From the NCBI RefSeq assembly GCF_007679965.1, contig NZ_VEHL01000011.1, forward strand, positions 62,001 through 126,000: 64,000 bases of DNA, written 5' to 3'. Positions 1 to 9,029 of this stretch are shown here, one piece after another. Source of the stretch: Bordetella genomosp. 13 (GTDB taxonomy: Bacteria > Pseudomonadota > Gammaproteobacteria > Burkholderiales > Burkholderiaceae_B). The notes under the pieces were generated by a model. That model did not search any database and was not told the DNA's origin. It saw only the letters and a list, made by a program, of their open reading frames with translations. The stretch's first letter is position 1; each line of letters opens with the position of its first letter. A program made the translations under genes and the position numbers.

Positions 1-2
1 TC

Positions 3-557
3 CTGGGCGATTCGCAGTCGGGCAACATCCAGGAAGTCGGCTTCTCGATGTACAACGAGATGCTCAACGAGGCCGTGCGCGCGCTGAAGGTCGGCGAAGA
101 GCCGGACCTGGACGCGCCCTTCAACCTGGCCTGCGAGGTGAACCTGCACGCGCCCGCCCTGCTGCCCAGCGACTATTGCGCGGACGTGCATGGCCGCCTG
201 GCCATCTACAAGCGCCTGTCGCACGCGCAGGACGAGGACGACCTGATCCACATCCAGGAAGAACTGATCGACCGCTTCGGCAAGCTGCCGGACGCCGCGC
301 AGACCCTGCTGGCCACGCACCGCCTGCGCCTGGCCGCGCAGCCGCTGGGCATCGTGAAGATCGACGTCAGCGAGTCGCAGGCCCTGCTGCAGTTCGGGCC
401 GAAGACGACCATCGAACCGGTGCGCATGGTGGAACTGGTGCAGAAGCAGCGGCACATCCGGTTCTCGGGGCAGGATCGCCTGCGGGCGGAGATCAAGGCG
501 CCGCAAGTGAAGGAGCGGGTCGATGCCATACGGGGGATATTGCGGGCGCTGCGGTAG
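3..557 (+). CDS. mfd: Transcription-repair coupling factor Mfd, C-terminal end (partial)
   Basis: This is the 3' end of mfd; the frame is already open at base 3 and runs to TAG at 555-557. Mfd is an SF2 DNA translocase that removes RNA polymerase stalled at lesions and recruits UvrA. The visible part begins in the translocase motif region (LGDSQSGNIQEVGFSMYNEM closely matches the family text) and continues through the C-terminal TRCF domain, roughly the last 180 residues. The helicase motifs and the RNAP-interaction domain lie outside the window. The protein ends normally, with no sign of damage. Confidence 0.95.
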   Translation: MGDSQSGNIQEVGFSMYNEMLNEAVRALKVGEEPDLDAPFNLACEVNLHAPALLPSDYCADVHGRLAIYKRLSHAQDEDDLIHIQEELIDRFGKLPDAAQTLLATHRLRLAAQPLGIVKIDVSESQALLQFGPKTTIEPVRMVELVQKQRHIRFSGQDRLRAEIKAPQVKERVDAIRGILRALR

Positions 558-849
558 GGTTGGGGGCGTAGTCTGCGGGTTTGTTAATCTTGCGGGCGGC
601 GGGGTTTGAGTTCTTCTGGCGCCTCTGCGTGGTGCGACGGGTCGCGCCGGCCAAGTCGTCGGGCTCGGGCGCGCCACCAGGCGCCCTCGGTCCCCTTCGG
701 GGACTTCCCCTCCTCCAATTGGCCGGCACGGCCTTCCGGCTCCCCTGCGGGACGCCTTCGAGCGACATCGCCTCCACATCCAGACGCCTTCACCTCGGCA
801 CTCAGATATCCACCTTTTCCTGAAAACGAACTTCCCGTTCAAAAGCAAA
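558..849. other. Intergenic region between mfd and serB with GC-rich hairpins
   Basis: No credible gene is seen in these 292 bases. They contain a perfect 15-base hairpin, GTCCCC-TTC-GGGGAC, at 690-704, followed by C/G-rich stretches of the CCTGCGGG kind. Short, low-information ORFs cross the block on both strands but have repeat-like Arg/Pro/Gly-rich translations. It could be a dispersed intergenic repeat, a terminator remnant for mfd, or both. This is inference, since no second copy is present in the window. Confidence 0.4.
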
Positions 850-1710
850 ATGAGCCAGACCCACCTCGTCATCCAATCCCCCGCCCTCGCCGTCGAGCAC
901 GCCGAGCAACTGGCGGCCCTGGCCCAAGCGCAAGGCGTGGCGCGCATTTCCACCACGGCGGCGCGGCTGCTGGACGTGCAGGACGATGCCCAGACCCGCG
1001 ACGAGGTCCGCGACTGGAGCGAATCGCATGGCGTTGACGCGGCCTTCGTGCCGGCCGGCCGGCGCCTGTCGGATTGCCGCGTGCTGGCCATGGACATGGA
1101 CTCGACGCTGATCAACATCGAGTGCATCGACGAGATCGCCGCCTGGGCCGGACGCGGCGAACAGGTCGCGCAGATCACCGAGGCCGCCATGCGCGGCGAG
1201 ATCAAGGACTTCTCCGAAAGCCTGCGCCGCCGCGTGGCGCTGCTGGAAGGCGTGTCCGCCGAAGCGCTGGAACGCGTCTACCAGGACAAGCTGCGCCTGA
1301 ACCCCGGCGCCGAACGGCTGCTGGCGTCCGCGCGCGATGCCGGCATCAGGACGCTGCTGGTGTCGGGCGGCTTCACCTTCTTCACGGGCCGGTTGCAGGA
1401 ACGCCTGCAACTGGACAGCGCCCATGCGAACACGCTGGAGATCGGCGACGACGGCCGGCTGACCGGCCGAGTGCTGGGCGACATCCTGGACGCCGAGGCC
1501 AAGGCTGCCTACCTGCGCGCCTTTGCCGCGCAGCATGGCGCCGCGCGGGAGCAGATCATCGCCCTGGGCGACGGCGCCAACGACCTGAAGATGCTGGCAC
1601 TGGCCGGCTACGCCGTGGCCTATCACGCCAAGCCCATCGTGCGCCGCCAGGCGCCCTATGCGCTGAACGTATCGGGACTGGACGGCGTGCTGAACTGGTT
1701 CGAGGCCTGA
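850..1710 (+). CDS. serB: Phosphoserine phosphatase SerB
   Basis: SerB removes phosphate from O-phospho-L-serine, the last step of serine synthesis, in the cytoplasm. The 286-residue protein has an N-terminal regulatory region of about 75 residues and then a HAD-type phosphatase domain. Motif I is MDMDSTL, with nucleophile Asp82 and acid/base Asp84. Motif II lies in LLVSGGFTFF near residue 175, and motif III is LGDGANDLKML near 238. Its length suits the long beta-proteobacterial form. There is no strong Shine-Dalgarno sequence in front of the ATG, but the N-terminal text starts naturally there. It converges with the penicillin-acylase gene. Confidence 0.96.
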   Translation: MSQTHLVIQSPALAVEHAEQLAALAQAQGVARISTTAARLLDVQDDAQTRDEVRDWSESHGVDAAFVPAGRRLSDCRVLAMDMDSTLINIECIDEIAAWAGRGEQVAQITEAAMRGEIKDFSESLRRRVALLEGVSAEALERVYQDKLRLNPGAERLLASARDAGIRTLLVSGGFTFFTGRLQERLQLDSAHANTLEIGDDGRLTGRVLGDILDAEAKAAYLRAFAAQHGAAREQIIALGDGANDLKMLALAGYAVAYHAKPIVRRQAPYALNVSGLDGVLNWFEA

Positions 1711-1711
1711 T

Positions 1712-1738
1712 CGGGCAGGCGCGCTCAGCGGCTGCCCG
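1712..1738. terminator. Inverted repeat between convergent serB and acylase genes
   Basis: CGGGCAG (1712-1718) and CTGCCCG (1732-1738) form a 7-bp perfect stem with a 13-base loop, overlapping the last codons of the acylase gene. Its place at a convergent gene end suggests a weak bidirectional terminator. There is no T tract. Confidence 0.3.
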
Positions 1739-4373
1739 CTTGCGCCGGCGCCGGCTGCAAGGTCAGCCGATGCGCAGGCGGTCCCGGCAGGAAAGGCGTC
1801 GCGCGCCCCTCCACCCAGGCACGATGGCCCGCCAGGAAGAACGGCGACAAGGGGTGGCCGGAGGCGCCGCCCGGCATGTGCAACAGGCCGTCGGCCTCGT
1901 GGCCCGGCGCCACCACGAAGCGTTCAGACGCGCCGAACGACGGATGCTGGATGCGCGGCAGATTGTCGACGTCGCCCGGCATGGCGTCCGCCGGCGCCGA
2001 CAGCCAGCCGCGCAGCGGCGCGGGCAGCAGGCGCGCGAAGGGATGGCCCACGGCCAGGCGATTGCGCTCGCCCCACCGGGCGTCTTCAAGGCGCGCGCCG
2101 CCGGCGGTGCGGGCCGCGATCGCAACATCGACGCGGTCCAGCACGAATGCCCGCCAGTCCGCATGCCCGGCCGGGATCCAGGCCTGTTCGCGTGCCAACC
2201 GTTCCATCACCGCCTCCAGGCGCGATGCGGCGCGTCCTACCGTGGGCGCGGGCGACAGGCTGGGCGCGGCCACGGCGAGCCGCTCGTCCAGGCGGCCGAA
2301 CCACGCGTCGTAGAAGGCGTCGTGCAGGTCGCGCAGCAAGGTGTAGCCCACCGCGTCGGCGTCGGCCCGGCCGTTCCAGCCGGCCACCAGGCGCCGGTAC
2401 GCGGCGCGCTGGGGATGATCCCGCACGGCCGCGTCGTCCAGCGTTTCCAGCGCCAGCTTGCGCCACGAGTCGACCCAGCGCGCCCGGTCGTCCAGCTGCA
2501 CGGCCAGCAGCGCGGCGTTGTCCGCCTCGGGCAGCGCCAGCAGGCCGTCGCGGATCTGCGTGGCGCGCGCGCCCACGTCGGCACCGCCGTCGCCGATCAG
2601 GCGTTGCCGTGCCGGATCGCCCAGCTGCATGCTGTTGCCCGACCATAGCCGTCCGCCGGGCGGGTCGACGATCATCGGATAGGCCTGGGGCGCCAGGCGG
2701 CCCGCCGGTGCATCCACCTGGCTGGCCGCCACTGGAAACGCATCCGGGTCGAGCACCGCCAGCGGCAAGGGCCCGGCCAGCGACCAGCCGATGCGGCCGT
2801 CGCGGCCAGCCACCAGGATATTCTGCGTGGGCACGCCCGAGCCCTGCGCGAGCCGCAGCGCCTGCGGCACGTCGCGGGCCCCTTCCAGGCCCATCAGCCC
2901 CAGGTCGGTAGAGCCCGCCAGGTACGCCACCCAGCGCACCGCGTAGGCGCGCCCGTCGGCCTCCAGGATAGGCCCCCAGCGCGTCTCGTAGACCGTCTGC
3001 GTGACGCTGGGCTGCCCCTTCACCGCGATGGTTTCGATGTATTCGCGGGCCGTCTCCCATTCGCTCGCCGGGCCCAGGTAGCGCCGCGGCTGGCTGGGAT
3101 CGCGCTCCACCGCGACCAGGTCCAGGAACTGGCCGTAGCTGTTGGTGAAGCCCCAGGCCACGTCGCCGTTGCTGCCCGCCACCACCGCCGGCGTGCCCGG
3201 CAGACTGACGCCCGACACGCGGCGCGTGCGGCCCGGCGCGTCCGGATCCGGAAATTCCAGGGTCAGCCGATACCAGGTGTTCGGCAGCGACAGGCCCAGG
3301 TGCATGTCGTTGCCCACGCGGGCCAGGCCGCCGGCGCCGTGCGCGCCATCGACGGCAAAGCCGCTGCTGCCCACCGCCGCCGCGGGACCGTCCTGGCGCC
3401 ATCCCGCGGGACTGCCGGGATCCAGGCCGACGCCGGCCAGCAGGCTGGCGGCCAGTGTGTCGCGGGCGGATCGCTCCACGTGCATGGCTTGCGGCAGTCG
3501 CGCGTATTGCGCAGGCGGCATGGCGTGCGCGGATGGCGGCATCGCGCCTTGTGAAGCGGTTATCGTCCGCGCCTCTCCCTGCGCGCGCGGCACGCCCGGC
3601 GCATCCTGCGGCGCGGGGTCCAGCCAATCGGGACGCGTGGCCGGCACGGCGGACACCTCGCCCGGCGCGATGCCATCCAGCGTGGCGTCCCAGTGGCTGG
3701 CGCGCGGCGTCATGAAGGCCAGCAGGTCCGGCGGAACCATCTCGCGCAACGCGCCGCGCGACAGCACGCGCAGGATCTGCATGCCCTGCAGGTTCAGGTA
3801 CATCGCATCGATGGCCAGCAGCGAATCCTCGGGCAGCCAGCGCCGCGGCGCGGCGCCCAGCGCCAGGTATTCCACGGGCCGCGCGTCCGCGGCGGCCAGC
3901 GCGTCGTTCACGCCGGCGGCATACCGCGCAAGCAGAAGTTTTTCGTCCTCGCTCAACGTGGCGTACGCGGCCTCGGCGCGCGCCCGGAAGCGATGCAGGC
4001 GATTGCGCCGGTCCAGCGGCAGCACGCTGGGGCCGACCAGCGCGGCCAGTTCGCCCGCCGCCAGGCGGCGCATCATGTCCATCTGGAAATAGCGGTCCTG
4101 TCCATGCGCGAAGCCGGTGGCATAGGCCGCGTCGATGCGGTTGGCGGCGGTGACGGTGACGTTGCCGTCGGCGTCGCGCGCGATGGCGGCAGCGGCATGC
4201 AGGCCGGGCGCGGCCAGTTGCCCGTCCAGCTGCGGCAGGCTGGCGCGCATGAACAGCCATCCGCCCAGCACGGCCAGCAGCGCCAACGCCAGCAAGGTCG
4301 CCGCGGACCATGCGCCGATACGGACGATGCGTCGTCCCCGAAAGCGCCTGGTCTGGGTCGGCGTACTGGTCAT
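1725..4373 (-). CDS. Penicillin acylase family protein (Ntn hydrolase)
   Basis: An 882-residue precursor of the penicillin amidase (S45) family. These enzymes mature by cutting themselves before a Ser that becomes the N-terminal nucleophile, then hydrolyse amide bonds of penicillins, acyl-homoserine lactones or other acylated amines. A hydrophobic segment at about residues 20-43 predicts an export signal or membrane anchor. The alpha-chain region runs to about 335. The probable autocleavage point is Gly335-Ser336 in AAAVGSSGFAVDG, followed by the GNDMHLGLSLPNTWY beta-chain text typical of the family. The substrate cannot be read from sequence. The residues after the nucleophile (GSSGF, not the common GSNNW) place it off the classical penicillin G acylases. 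It stands alone on the minus strand. Confidence 0.88.
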   Translation of the reverse strand: MTSTPTQTRRFRGRRIVRIGAWSAATLLALALLAVLGGWLFMRASLPQLDGQLAAPGLHAAAAIARDADGNVTVTAANRIDAAYATGFAHGQDRYFQMDMMRRLAAGELAALVGPSVLPLDRRNRLHRFRARAEAAYATLSEDEKLLLARYAAGVNDALAAADARPVEYLALGAAPRRWLPEDSLLAIDAMYLNLQGMQILRVLSRGALREMVPPDLLAFMTPRASHWDATLDGIAPGEVSAVPATRPDWLDPAPQDAPGVPRAQGEARTITASQGAMPPSAHAMPPAQYARLPQAMHVERSARDTLAASLLAGVGLDPGSPAGWRQDGPAAAVGSSGFAVDGAHGAGGLARVGNDMHLGLSLPNTWYRLTLEFPDPDAPGRTRRVSGVSLPGTPAVVAGSNGDVAWGFTNSYGQFLDLVAVERDPSQPRRYLGPASEWETAREYIETIAVKGQPSVTQTVYETRWGPILEADGRAYAVRWVAYLAGSTDLGLMGLEGARDVPQALRLAQGSGVPTQNILVAGRDGRIGWSLAGPLPLAVLDPDAFPVAASQVDAPAGRLAPQAYPMIVDPPGGRLWSGNSMQLGDPARQRLIGDGGADVGARATQIRDGLLALPEADNAALLAVQLDDRARWVDSWRKLALETLDDAAVRDHPQRAAYRRLVAGWNGRADADAVGYTLLRDLHDAFYDAWFGRLDERLAVAAPSLSPAPTVGRAASRLEAVMERLAREQAWIPAGHADWRAFVLDRVDVAIAARTAGGARLEDARWGERNRLAVGHPFARLLPAPLRGWLSAPADAMPGDVDNLPRIQHPSFGASERFVVAPGHEADGLLHMPGGASGHPLSPFFLAGHRAWVEGRATPFLPGPPAHRLTLQPAPAQAGSR

Positions 4374-4721
4374 GGACAGTGGGCTGCGCGCGGCCTGTGA
4401 TGAGGTGCGATTACGTTAACACGGGCGGATGGCATGCTTGCGAGGCGCCGGCTTGCATACGGTCTTGCCTTGCGTGGCCTTGTCCTCCGTACGCCATGAC
4501 GGACCTCGCCGCGTCCGTGCCGATGCGAAGCGGCTTGGCCGCCGCCAGTCCTACAGGACCGCGCCATCCGCGGGACGCTTGCCGCATGCCCGTGGCGTGA
4601 AGCACCCTGCCTGCTTCCGTCGCCTGAACCGGAAAAGACAGGCAGCGTGAAGCGCGCCGCCCCCGTCCGTTGCCGGACGCGGGTCGGGACACTCAGCAAA
4701 CGGCGGCGAGCCGATCGGCGG
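4374..4721. other. Intergenic region upstream of the acylase gene
   Basis: These 348 bases separate the acylase start from the end of the amidohydrolase gene. Short ORFs cross the stretch but none has a ribosome binding site or recognisable protein. It presumably holds the acylase promoter. No clear -35/-10 pair or terminator was recognised. Confidence 0.4.
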
Positions 4722-5624
4722 CTAAGCGGCGACCGCCTCGAAGCCATACAGGCGTGCGGGATTGGCGACCAGCGCGCGGCGCATCGTCGCGTCGTCGCCG
4801 AACCAGGCCGCCGCTTCACTCAGCAGGCGCTTGCGACCGATGTCCCGATACGCGCTGACCTCCAGCGGTCCCTTGCCCGGTTCGCGATTGGTATGCGGCC
4901 AGTCGCTGGCCCACAGCAAGCGGTCCGGATTGCAGTCCGCATAGGCTCGCGCCAAGGCGGCCGTGGCATTGGACTGGTCCTGCGCCGACTCGATGCGATA
5001 CGAGGCCGACAGCTTCACGTAGGCCGCGCCTTCGCGCACCAGTCCGAACACCGTGCGCACCCGAGCGTCGTCCAAAGACAAGCCGGACGGGATCATCGCG
5101 AAATGGTCCAGCACCACCGGCACGGGCAGGCCGCGCAGCGCGGGCGCCGCGGCCGCGATGGCGTCCAGCGAGGCATAGATCTGCAGATGCCAGCCCAGCG
5201 GCGCCAGGCGCTCGGCCCACGCCGCCAGGCTGCGCTGGATCGCCGCGGCATCGCTCTGCCCGGCGCTTTCCAGGTTCAGCCTCAGCCCCCGCACCCAGCC
5301 GGCATGCAGGGCCCGCAGGCCCTGGTCGTCGATCCCCTCGTCGACCACGGCGATGCCCCGCCCCGCGCCCTGCATGCGCGCCAGGCTGTCCAGCATGCAA
5401 CGGTTGTCGGTGCCGTACACGCTGGGCTGCACGATCACTGCCCGCGCCAGGCCGACGTCCGCCATGTGCCGTTGCAGCGCCTGCAGGCTGGCCGGACCGG
5501 GCGTGTAGTGGCGGTCGCCCGCCATGGGGTAGTCCGCCTGCGGCCCGATGACGTGCACGTGGCAATCGCAGGCGCCGGCGGGCAGGAGGGCGAGTTCCGC
5601 CTCGGTGAGGCCTGTGGTGTTCAT
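4722..5624 (-). CDS. Amidohydrolase family protein, PDC-hydrolase-like
   Basis: A 300-residue TIM-barrel metal-dependent hydrolase of the COG3618 / 2-pyrone-4,6-dicarboxylate lactonase-like group. These enzymes open lactones or hydrolyse small ring compounds in the cytoplasm. The N-terminal metal motif is CDCHVHV, and later signature pieces are VVLDHFAMIP and LLWASDWPHTNRE, whose Asp is the usual last metal ligand. The ATG at 5624 was chosen because GGAGG sits seven bases upstream; the frame stays open further upstream inside the next gene. It is the last gene of a minus-strand unit with a dehydrogenase and two Bug binding proteins, so a role in degrading an imported organic acid or lactone is likely. 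The exact substrate is unknown. Confidence 0.85.
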   Translation of the reverse strand: MNTTGLTEAELALLPAGACDCHVHVIGPQADYPMAGDRHYTPGPASLQALQRHMADVGLARAVIVQPSVYGTDNRCMLDSLARMQGAGRGIAVVDEGIDDQGLRALHAGWVRGLRLNLESAGQSDAAAIQRSLAAWAERLAPLGWHLQIYASLDAIAAAAPALRGLPVPVVLDHFAMIPSGLSLDDARVRTVFGLVREGAAYVKLSASYRIESAQDQSNATAALARAYADCNPDRLLWASDWPHTNREPGKGPLEVSAYRDIGRKRLLSEAAAWFGDDATMRRALVANPARLYGFEAVAA

Positions 5625-5680
5625 CGGCAAACCTCCGTGCTCCGCACTCCGGCATTCGCCCTCGGGGCGGCCCGTCATGC

Positions 5681-6742
5681 TCATGCCGCCTGCAGATGAC
5701 GCAGATACGCCTCGCCCGCGGCGCGGGTGCCCAGCGAGCCGCCCACGTCGCGCGTGCATTCGCCCGACGCGATGCTCGAGGCGATGGCGCGCTCCATGGC
5801 CGCCGAGGCGTCCATGAAGTTGCGCAGGCCCTTGCGCTGGCCATACCAGTTCAGCAGCATGGCGGCCGACAGCAGTTGCGAGATCGGGTTGGCGATGTCC
5901 TGGCCCGCGATGTCCGGTGCGGAGCCGTGCGCGGCCTGGCCCATGGCATGCTCGCGGCCGGCGTTCAGCGAGCCGCCCAGGCCCAGGCTGCCGGACAGTT
6001 CGGCGGTCAGGTCCGACAGGATGTCGCCGAACATGTTGGTGGTGACGATCACGTCGTAGCGGTCCGGCGCGCGCACCACGTGGGCCATCATCGCGTCGAC
6101 GATCACGTCGTCCACGCGCACCTCCGGGAATTCCTTGCCCACCTGGTGGCACATGTCGATGAACATGCCGTCGCCGATCTTCAGCACGTTGGCCTTGTGC
6201 ACGATGGTCACGTGCTTCTTGCGCGTCATGGCCAGCTCGAAGGCCGAACGCGCGATGCGCTCGCAGCACAGGCGCGTGATACGGCGCAGCGACACCACCA
6301 CGTCCGGCGTGATCAGCATTTCGCTGCCACCCGACTCGATGTTGCGGTCGGCGTAGAAGCCTTCCGTGTTCTCGCGCACGACCACCAGGTCGAACTCGCC
6401 CAGGCGCGCCTGCATGCCAGGATACGTGCGGGCCGGTCGGATGTTGGCGTACAGGTCCAGGTTCTTGCGGAAGTACTTCGACGGGTTGATCTCGCCGCGG
6501 GCCTCGTCCTTGAAGTCGTAGGTGGCCATCGGGCCCAGCAGCAGGCCGTCGGCGGCCTTCACCTTCTCCAGCAACGCGGGCGTCACGGTGGCGCCGTGCT
6601 GCTTCAGGCTGTCGTGGCCGGCCACGTCGTGCTCCAGCTGCAGGCCCAGGTTGAAGCGGCCGGACACCGCCTGCAGTGCATCGACCGCCACGGCCACGGT
6701 TTCAGGGCCGATGCCGTCACCCGGCAGAACTACGATTTTCAT
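5681..6742 (-). CDS. Isocitrate/isopropylmalate dehydrogenase family protein
   Basis: A 353-residue NAD(P)-dependent decarboxylating dehydrogenase of the LeuB/ICDH/tartrate dehydrogenase family. It oxidises a 2-hydroxy acid and decarboxylates the product. Visible landmarks are PGDGIGPE at the N-terminus, VVVRENTEGFYADRN near residue 125, the Lys-containing THE VHKANVL segment near 186, and the Asp-rich metal site in TTNMFGDILSDLTAEL near 235, then AAHGSAPDIAGQ. Length is standard. The start at 6742 is preceded by GAGGA. Because it lies among Bug transport genes rather than leuCD, it is more likely catabolic (for example tartrate- or alkylmalate-type substrate) than a leucine-biosynthesis enzyme. 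Confidence 0.87.
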   Translation of the reverse strand: MKIVVLPGDGIGPETVAVAVDALQAVSGRFNLGLQLEHDVAGHDSLKQHGATVTPALLEKVKAADGLLLGPMATYDFKDEARGEINPSKYFRKNLDLYANIRPARTYPGMQARLGEFDLVVVRENTEGFYADRNIESGGSEMLITPDVVVSLRRITRLCCERIARSAFELAMTRKKHVTIVHKANVLKIGDGMFIDMCHQVGKEFPEVRVDDVIVDAMMAHVVRAPDRYDVIVTTNMFGDILSDLTAELSGSLGLGGSLNAGREHAMGQAAHGSAPDIAGQDIANPISQLLSAAMLLNWYGQRKGLRNFMDASAAMERAIASSIASGECTRDVGGSLGTRAAGEAYLRHLQAA

Positions 6743-6779
6743 GGAAGCATCCTCGATGATGAAAAGAATGGAGAAACGA

Positions 6780-7787
6780 TCAGCTTTCGGCGCGCACGCC
6801 GGTCGCCTTGACCAGTTGCTGGTACTTGTCGGCCTCGGTGCGCACAAATGTGGCGAACTCGGCGGGACTATTCTGCCGCACCGTCGTGCCGTCGGCCTCG
6901 AAACGCTGGCGGATCGACGGATCGGCCAGGATCGCGTTGATCTCGCGGTTGAGCAGGTCCACCACCGGCCGCGGCGTGTTCGCCGGCGCGAAGAAACCGC
7001 CCCACAGGCTGAACGAGAAGCCGGGCGCCACGCTCTCGGCCACCGTGGGCACGTCGCGCAGCGCCGCCACGCGTTGCGGCGTGGACACCGCCAGCACGCG
7101 CAGCTTGCCCGCGCTGATGTGCGGCATGGCGGCCGAGGCGCTGGAGAAGAAGCAGTCCACGTGCGAGCCCAGCAGGTCGGCCATGGCCTGGCCCGCGCCC
7201 TTGTACGGCACGTGCACCATGCTGGTCTTGGTCGCCAGGCCCAGGGCCGCGGCGGCCAGGTGGCCCGGCGTGGCGGTGCCCGACGAGGCATAGCTGATGG
7301 CGTCCGGCTTGGCGCGCGCCGCGGCGATCAGGGCCTTCAGGTCGGCATACGGCGACGCCGCCGGCACCGCCAGCACCAGCGGCGAATCGCCCACCAGCGC
7401 CACCGCGATGAAGTCTTTCTGCGGGTCGTAGCCCAGGTTGGGCATCACGAAGGGATTGACCACCATCTCGCCCGTCTGTCCCATCAGCAGGTGATAGCCG
7501 TCCGGCGTGGCCCGCACCACCAGCCGCGAGCCCAGCGTGCCCGACGCGCCGGGCCGGTTCTCGACCACGAAGGTCTGCTTCAGCTTGCTGCCCAGGCGCT
7601 CGCCCAGGATGCGCGCGAACACGTCGCCCTGCCCGCCCGGCGCATACGGAACGGTCACGGTCACGGCGCGCGACGGATAGGCGTCGGCGGCCAGCGCGCG
7701 GCCGGAAAGAACGGCGCTCGCGGCGGCGGCGCCAGCGCCCAGCAGCAGCCGGCGCCGCGCGGGATCGGGATGGGTGTTGGGATTCAT
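6780..7787 (-). CDS. Tripartite tricarboxylate transporter (Bug) binding protein, Tat-type signal
   Basis: A 335-residue periplasmic solute-binding protein of the Bug/TctC family, which capture carboxylates and similar ligands. The signal peptide has a twin-arginine look (RRRLLLGAG at residues 12-20, Ala-rich core, ALAADA cleavage region), unusual among Bug proteins, which mostly use Sec. The family text PYAPGGQGDVFARIL, the ENRPGASGTLG loop and the PDGYHLLMGQTG strand follow. GGAGA precedes the ATG at 7787. No TctA/TctB membrane genes are nearby, as is common for orphan Bug genes in Bordetella. It is probably co-transcribed with the neighbouring dehydrogenase gene 37 bases downstream. Confidence 0.92.
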   Translation of the reverse strand: MNPNTHPDPARRRLLLGAGAAAASAVLSGRALAADAYPSRAVTVTVPYAPGGQGDVFARILGERLGSKLKQTFVVENRPGASGTLGSRLVVRATPDGYHLLMGQTGEMVVNPFVMPNLGYDPQKDFIAVALVGDSPLVLAVPAASPYADLKALIAAARAKPDAISYASSGTATPGHLAAAALGLATKTSMVHVPYKGAGQAMADLLGSHVDCFFSSASAAMPHISAGKLRVLAVSTPQRVAALRDVPTVAESVAPGFSFSLWGGFFAPANTPRPVVDLLNREINAILADPSIRQRFEADGTTVRQNSPAEFATFVRTEADKYQQLVKATGVRAES

Positions 7788-7812
7788 GAGTGTCGTCTCC
7801 TTGCGATTTGCG

Positions 7813-8793
7813 TCAGTTCAGGCTGAAGCCCGATTGCTTCACGACCCCGCGCCACAGCGTCATCTCGCTGGACAGCGTGCGGGCGAAATCGGCGGGTTTG
7901 CCGGCATACAGGTCCGCGCCTTCCTCGGTCAGGCGGCGGCGCACCAGCTCGTCGCTGGCGGCGGCGTTCACTGCCTTGTTCAGCGTGTCGATGACGGCCT
8001 GCGGCGTGCCCGCGGGCGCCAGCACGCCCCACCAGGTGCTGATGTCGAAATCGGGCACGCCCGCCTCGGCCATGGTGGGCGTGTCGGGGAACAGGCGCGA
8101 ACGCTCCTTGCTGGTCACCGCCAGCAACTTCACGCGCTTGTCCTTCACCTGTCCCAGGATGGTCGGCACCGTGGCGAAGAACACCTGCACGCGGCCGGCC
8201 AGCAGGTCCACCGTGGCCGGGCCGCTGCCCTTGTACGGCACGTGCGTCATGTCCACCTTGGCCTTCTGCTTGAACAGCTCGCCCGACAGGTGGTTGATGC
8301 TGCCGGCGCCCGCCGAGCAGAAGTTGATCTCGCCCGGCTTGCCGGCGGCCAGCTTGCGCAGGTCGGCCACGCTGTCCACGGGCAGGTCCTTGGTGGTGAC
8401 CACCAGCAGCGGGCCGCGGCCGATCAGCGCGATGGGCGCGAAGGACTTCTCCACGTCGTACTGCGTGGTCACCTCGGCGGCCGCGTTGGTCACGAACGTG
8501 GACGTGGCGAACAGCAATGTGTAGCCATCGGGTTCGGCGTGCGCCACCATGCCGGCGCCGATGGAGCCTCCGCCGCCGCCGCGGTTCTCCACCACCACCG
8601 GCTGTTTCAGCCGGTCGCTGAGGGTGCGCGCCATGTCGCGCGCGATGCTGTCCGTGCCGCCGCCCGCGGCGAAGGGCACGATCAGCTTGATGGGCTTGTC
8701 CGGGTACTGCGCCCAGCCCAGCGTGGGCAGCGCGACGGCGGCGGTGGCCGCGACGGCCAGCAGGGCCCGGCGCAGCGTGTTCAGGGTAGTCAT
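7813..8793 (-). CDS. Tripartite tricarboxylate transporter (Bug) binding protein, Sec-type signal
   Basis: A second Bug/TctC binding protein of 326 residues, immediately upstream of the first (25-base gap). It has a Sec signal peptide of about 28 residues ending in LGWAQ. The family landmarks are IVPFAAGGGTDSIARD, VVENRGGGGGSIGAG and EPDGYTLLFATS. GGAGA stands before the ATG. The two tandem Bug proteins are clearly different in sequence, so they are likely to bind different or related ligands and are not a recent duplication. The ligand is unknown. Confidence 0.92.
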   Translation of the reverse strand: MTTLNTLRRALLAVAATAAVALPTLGWAQYPDKPIKLIVPFAAGGGTDSIARDMARTLSDRLKQPVVVENRGGGGGSIGAGMVAHAEPDGYTLLFATSTFVTNAAAEVTTQYDVEKSFAPIALIGRGPLLVVTTKDLPVDSVADLRKLAAGKPGEINFCSAGAGSINHLSGELFKQKAKVDMTHVPYKGSGPATVDLLAGRVQVFFATVPTILGQVKDKRVKLLAVTSKERSRLFPDTPTMAEAGVPDFDISTWWGVLAPAGTPQAVIDTLNKAVNAAASDELVRRRLTEEGADLYAGKPADFARTLSSEMTLWRGVVKQSGFSLN

Positions 8794-8864
8794 GAGTCGT
8801 CTCCTCGATACTGTGAAAAATCTATTGTTTGCCGATGGCCGCGGCGGCTTTGGAGATGTGTCCT

Positions 8865-8939
8865 TGCCGTCCGTTGTCTGCCGTCCGCCTTATTTCGTTT
8901 GCCTGCAGTCGCTGTCCGCCGTTCCCCTGCCGTCCGCCT
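8865..8939. repeat. Direct repeats in the leader between GntR and Bug genes
   Basis: TGCCGTCCG occurs at 8865-8873, 8879-8887 and 8928-8936, the last two as the longer CTGCCGTCCGCCT (8878-8890 and 8927-8939). They lie in the 236-base gap upstream of the first Bug gene, where a promoter or regulator site would be expected. They could be binding sites or chance in GC-rich DNA. Confidence 0.35.
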
Positions 8940-9029
8940 CTTCACGGAGCTTTTTTGCAATCCGCTTTCGGCGATGACCGCACATGAACCGCCACGCGTT
9001 CGGAGCACGGCGTCCGCAGCGCTGCCCGG

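Noticed and set aside
581..823. An 80-codon frame between mfd and serB
   Set aside because: No ribosome binding site, and its translation follows the repeat-like GC text.
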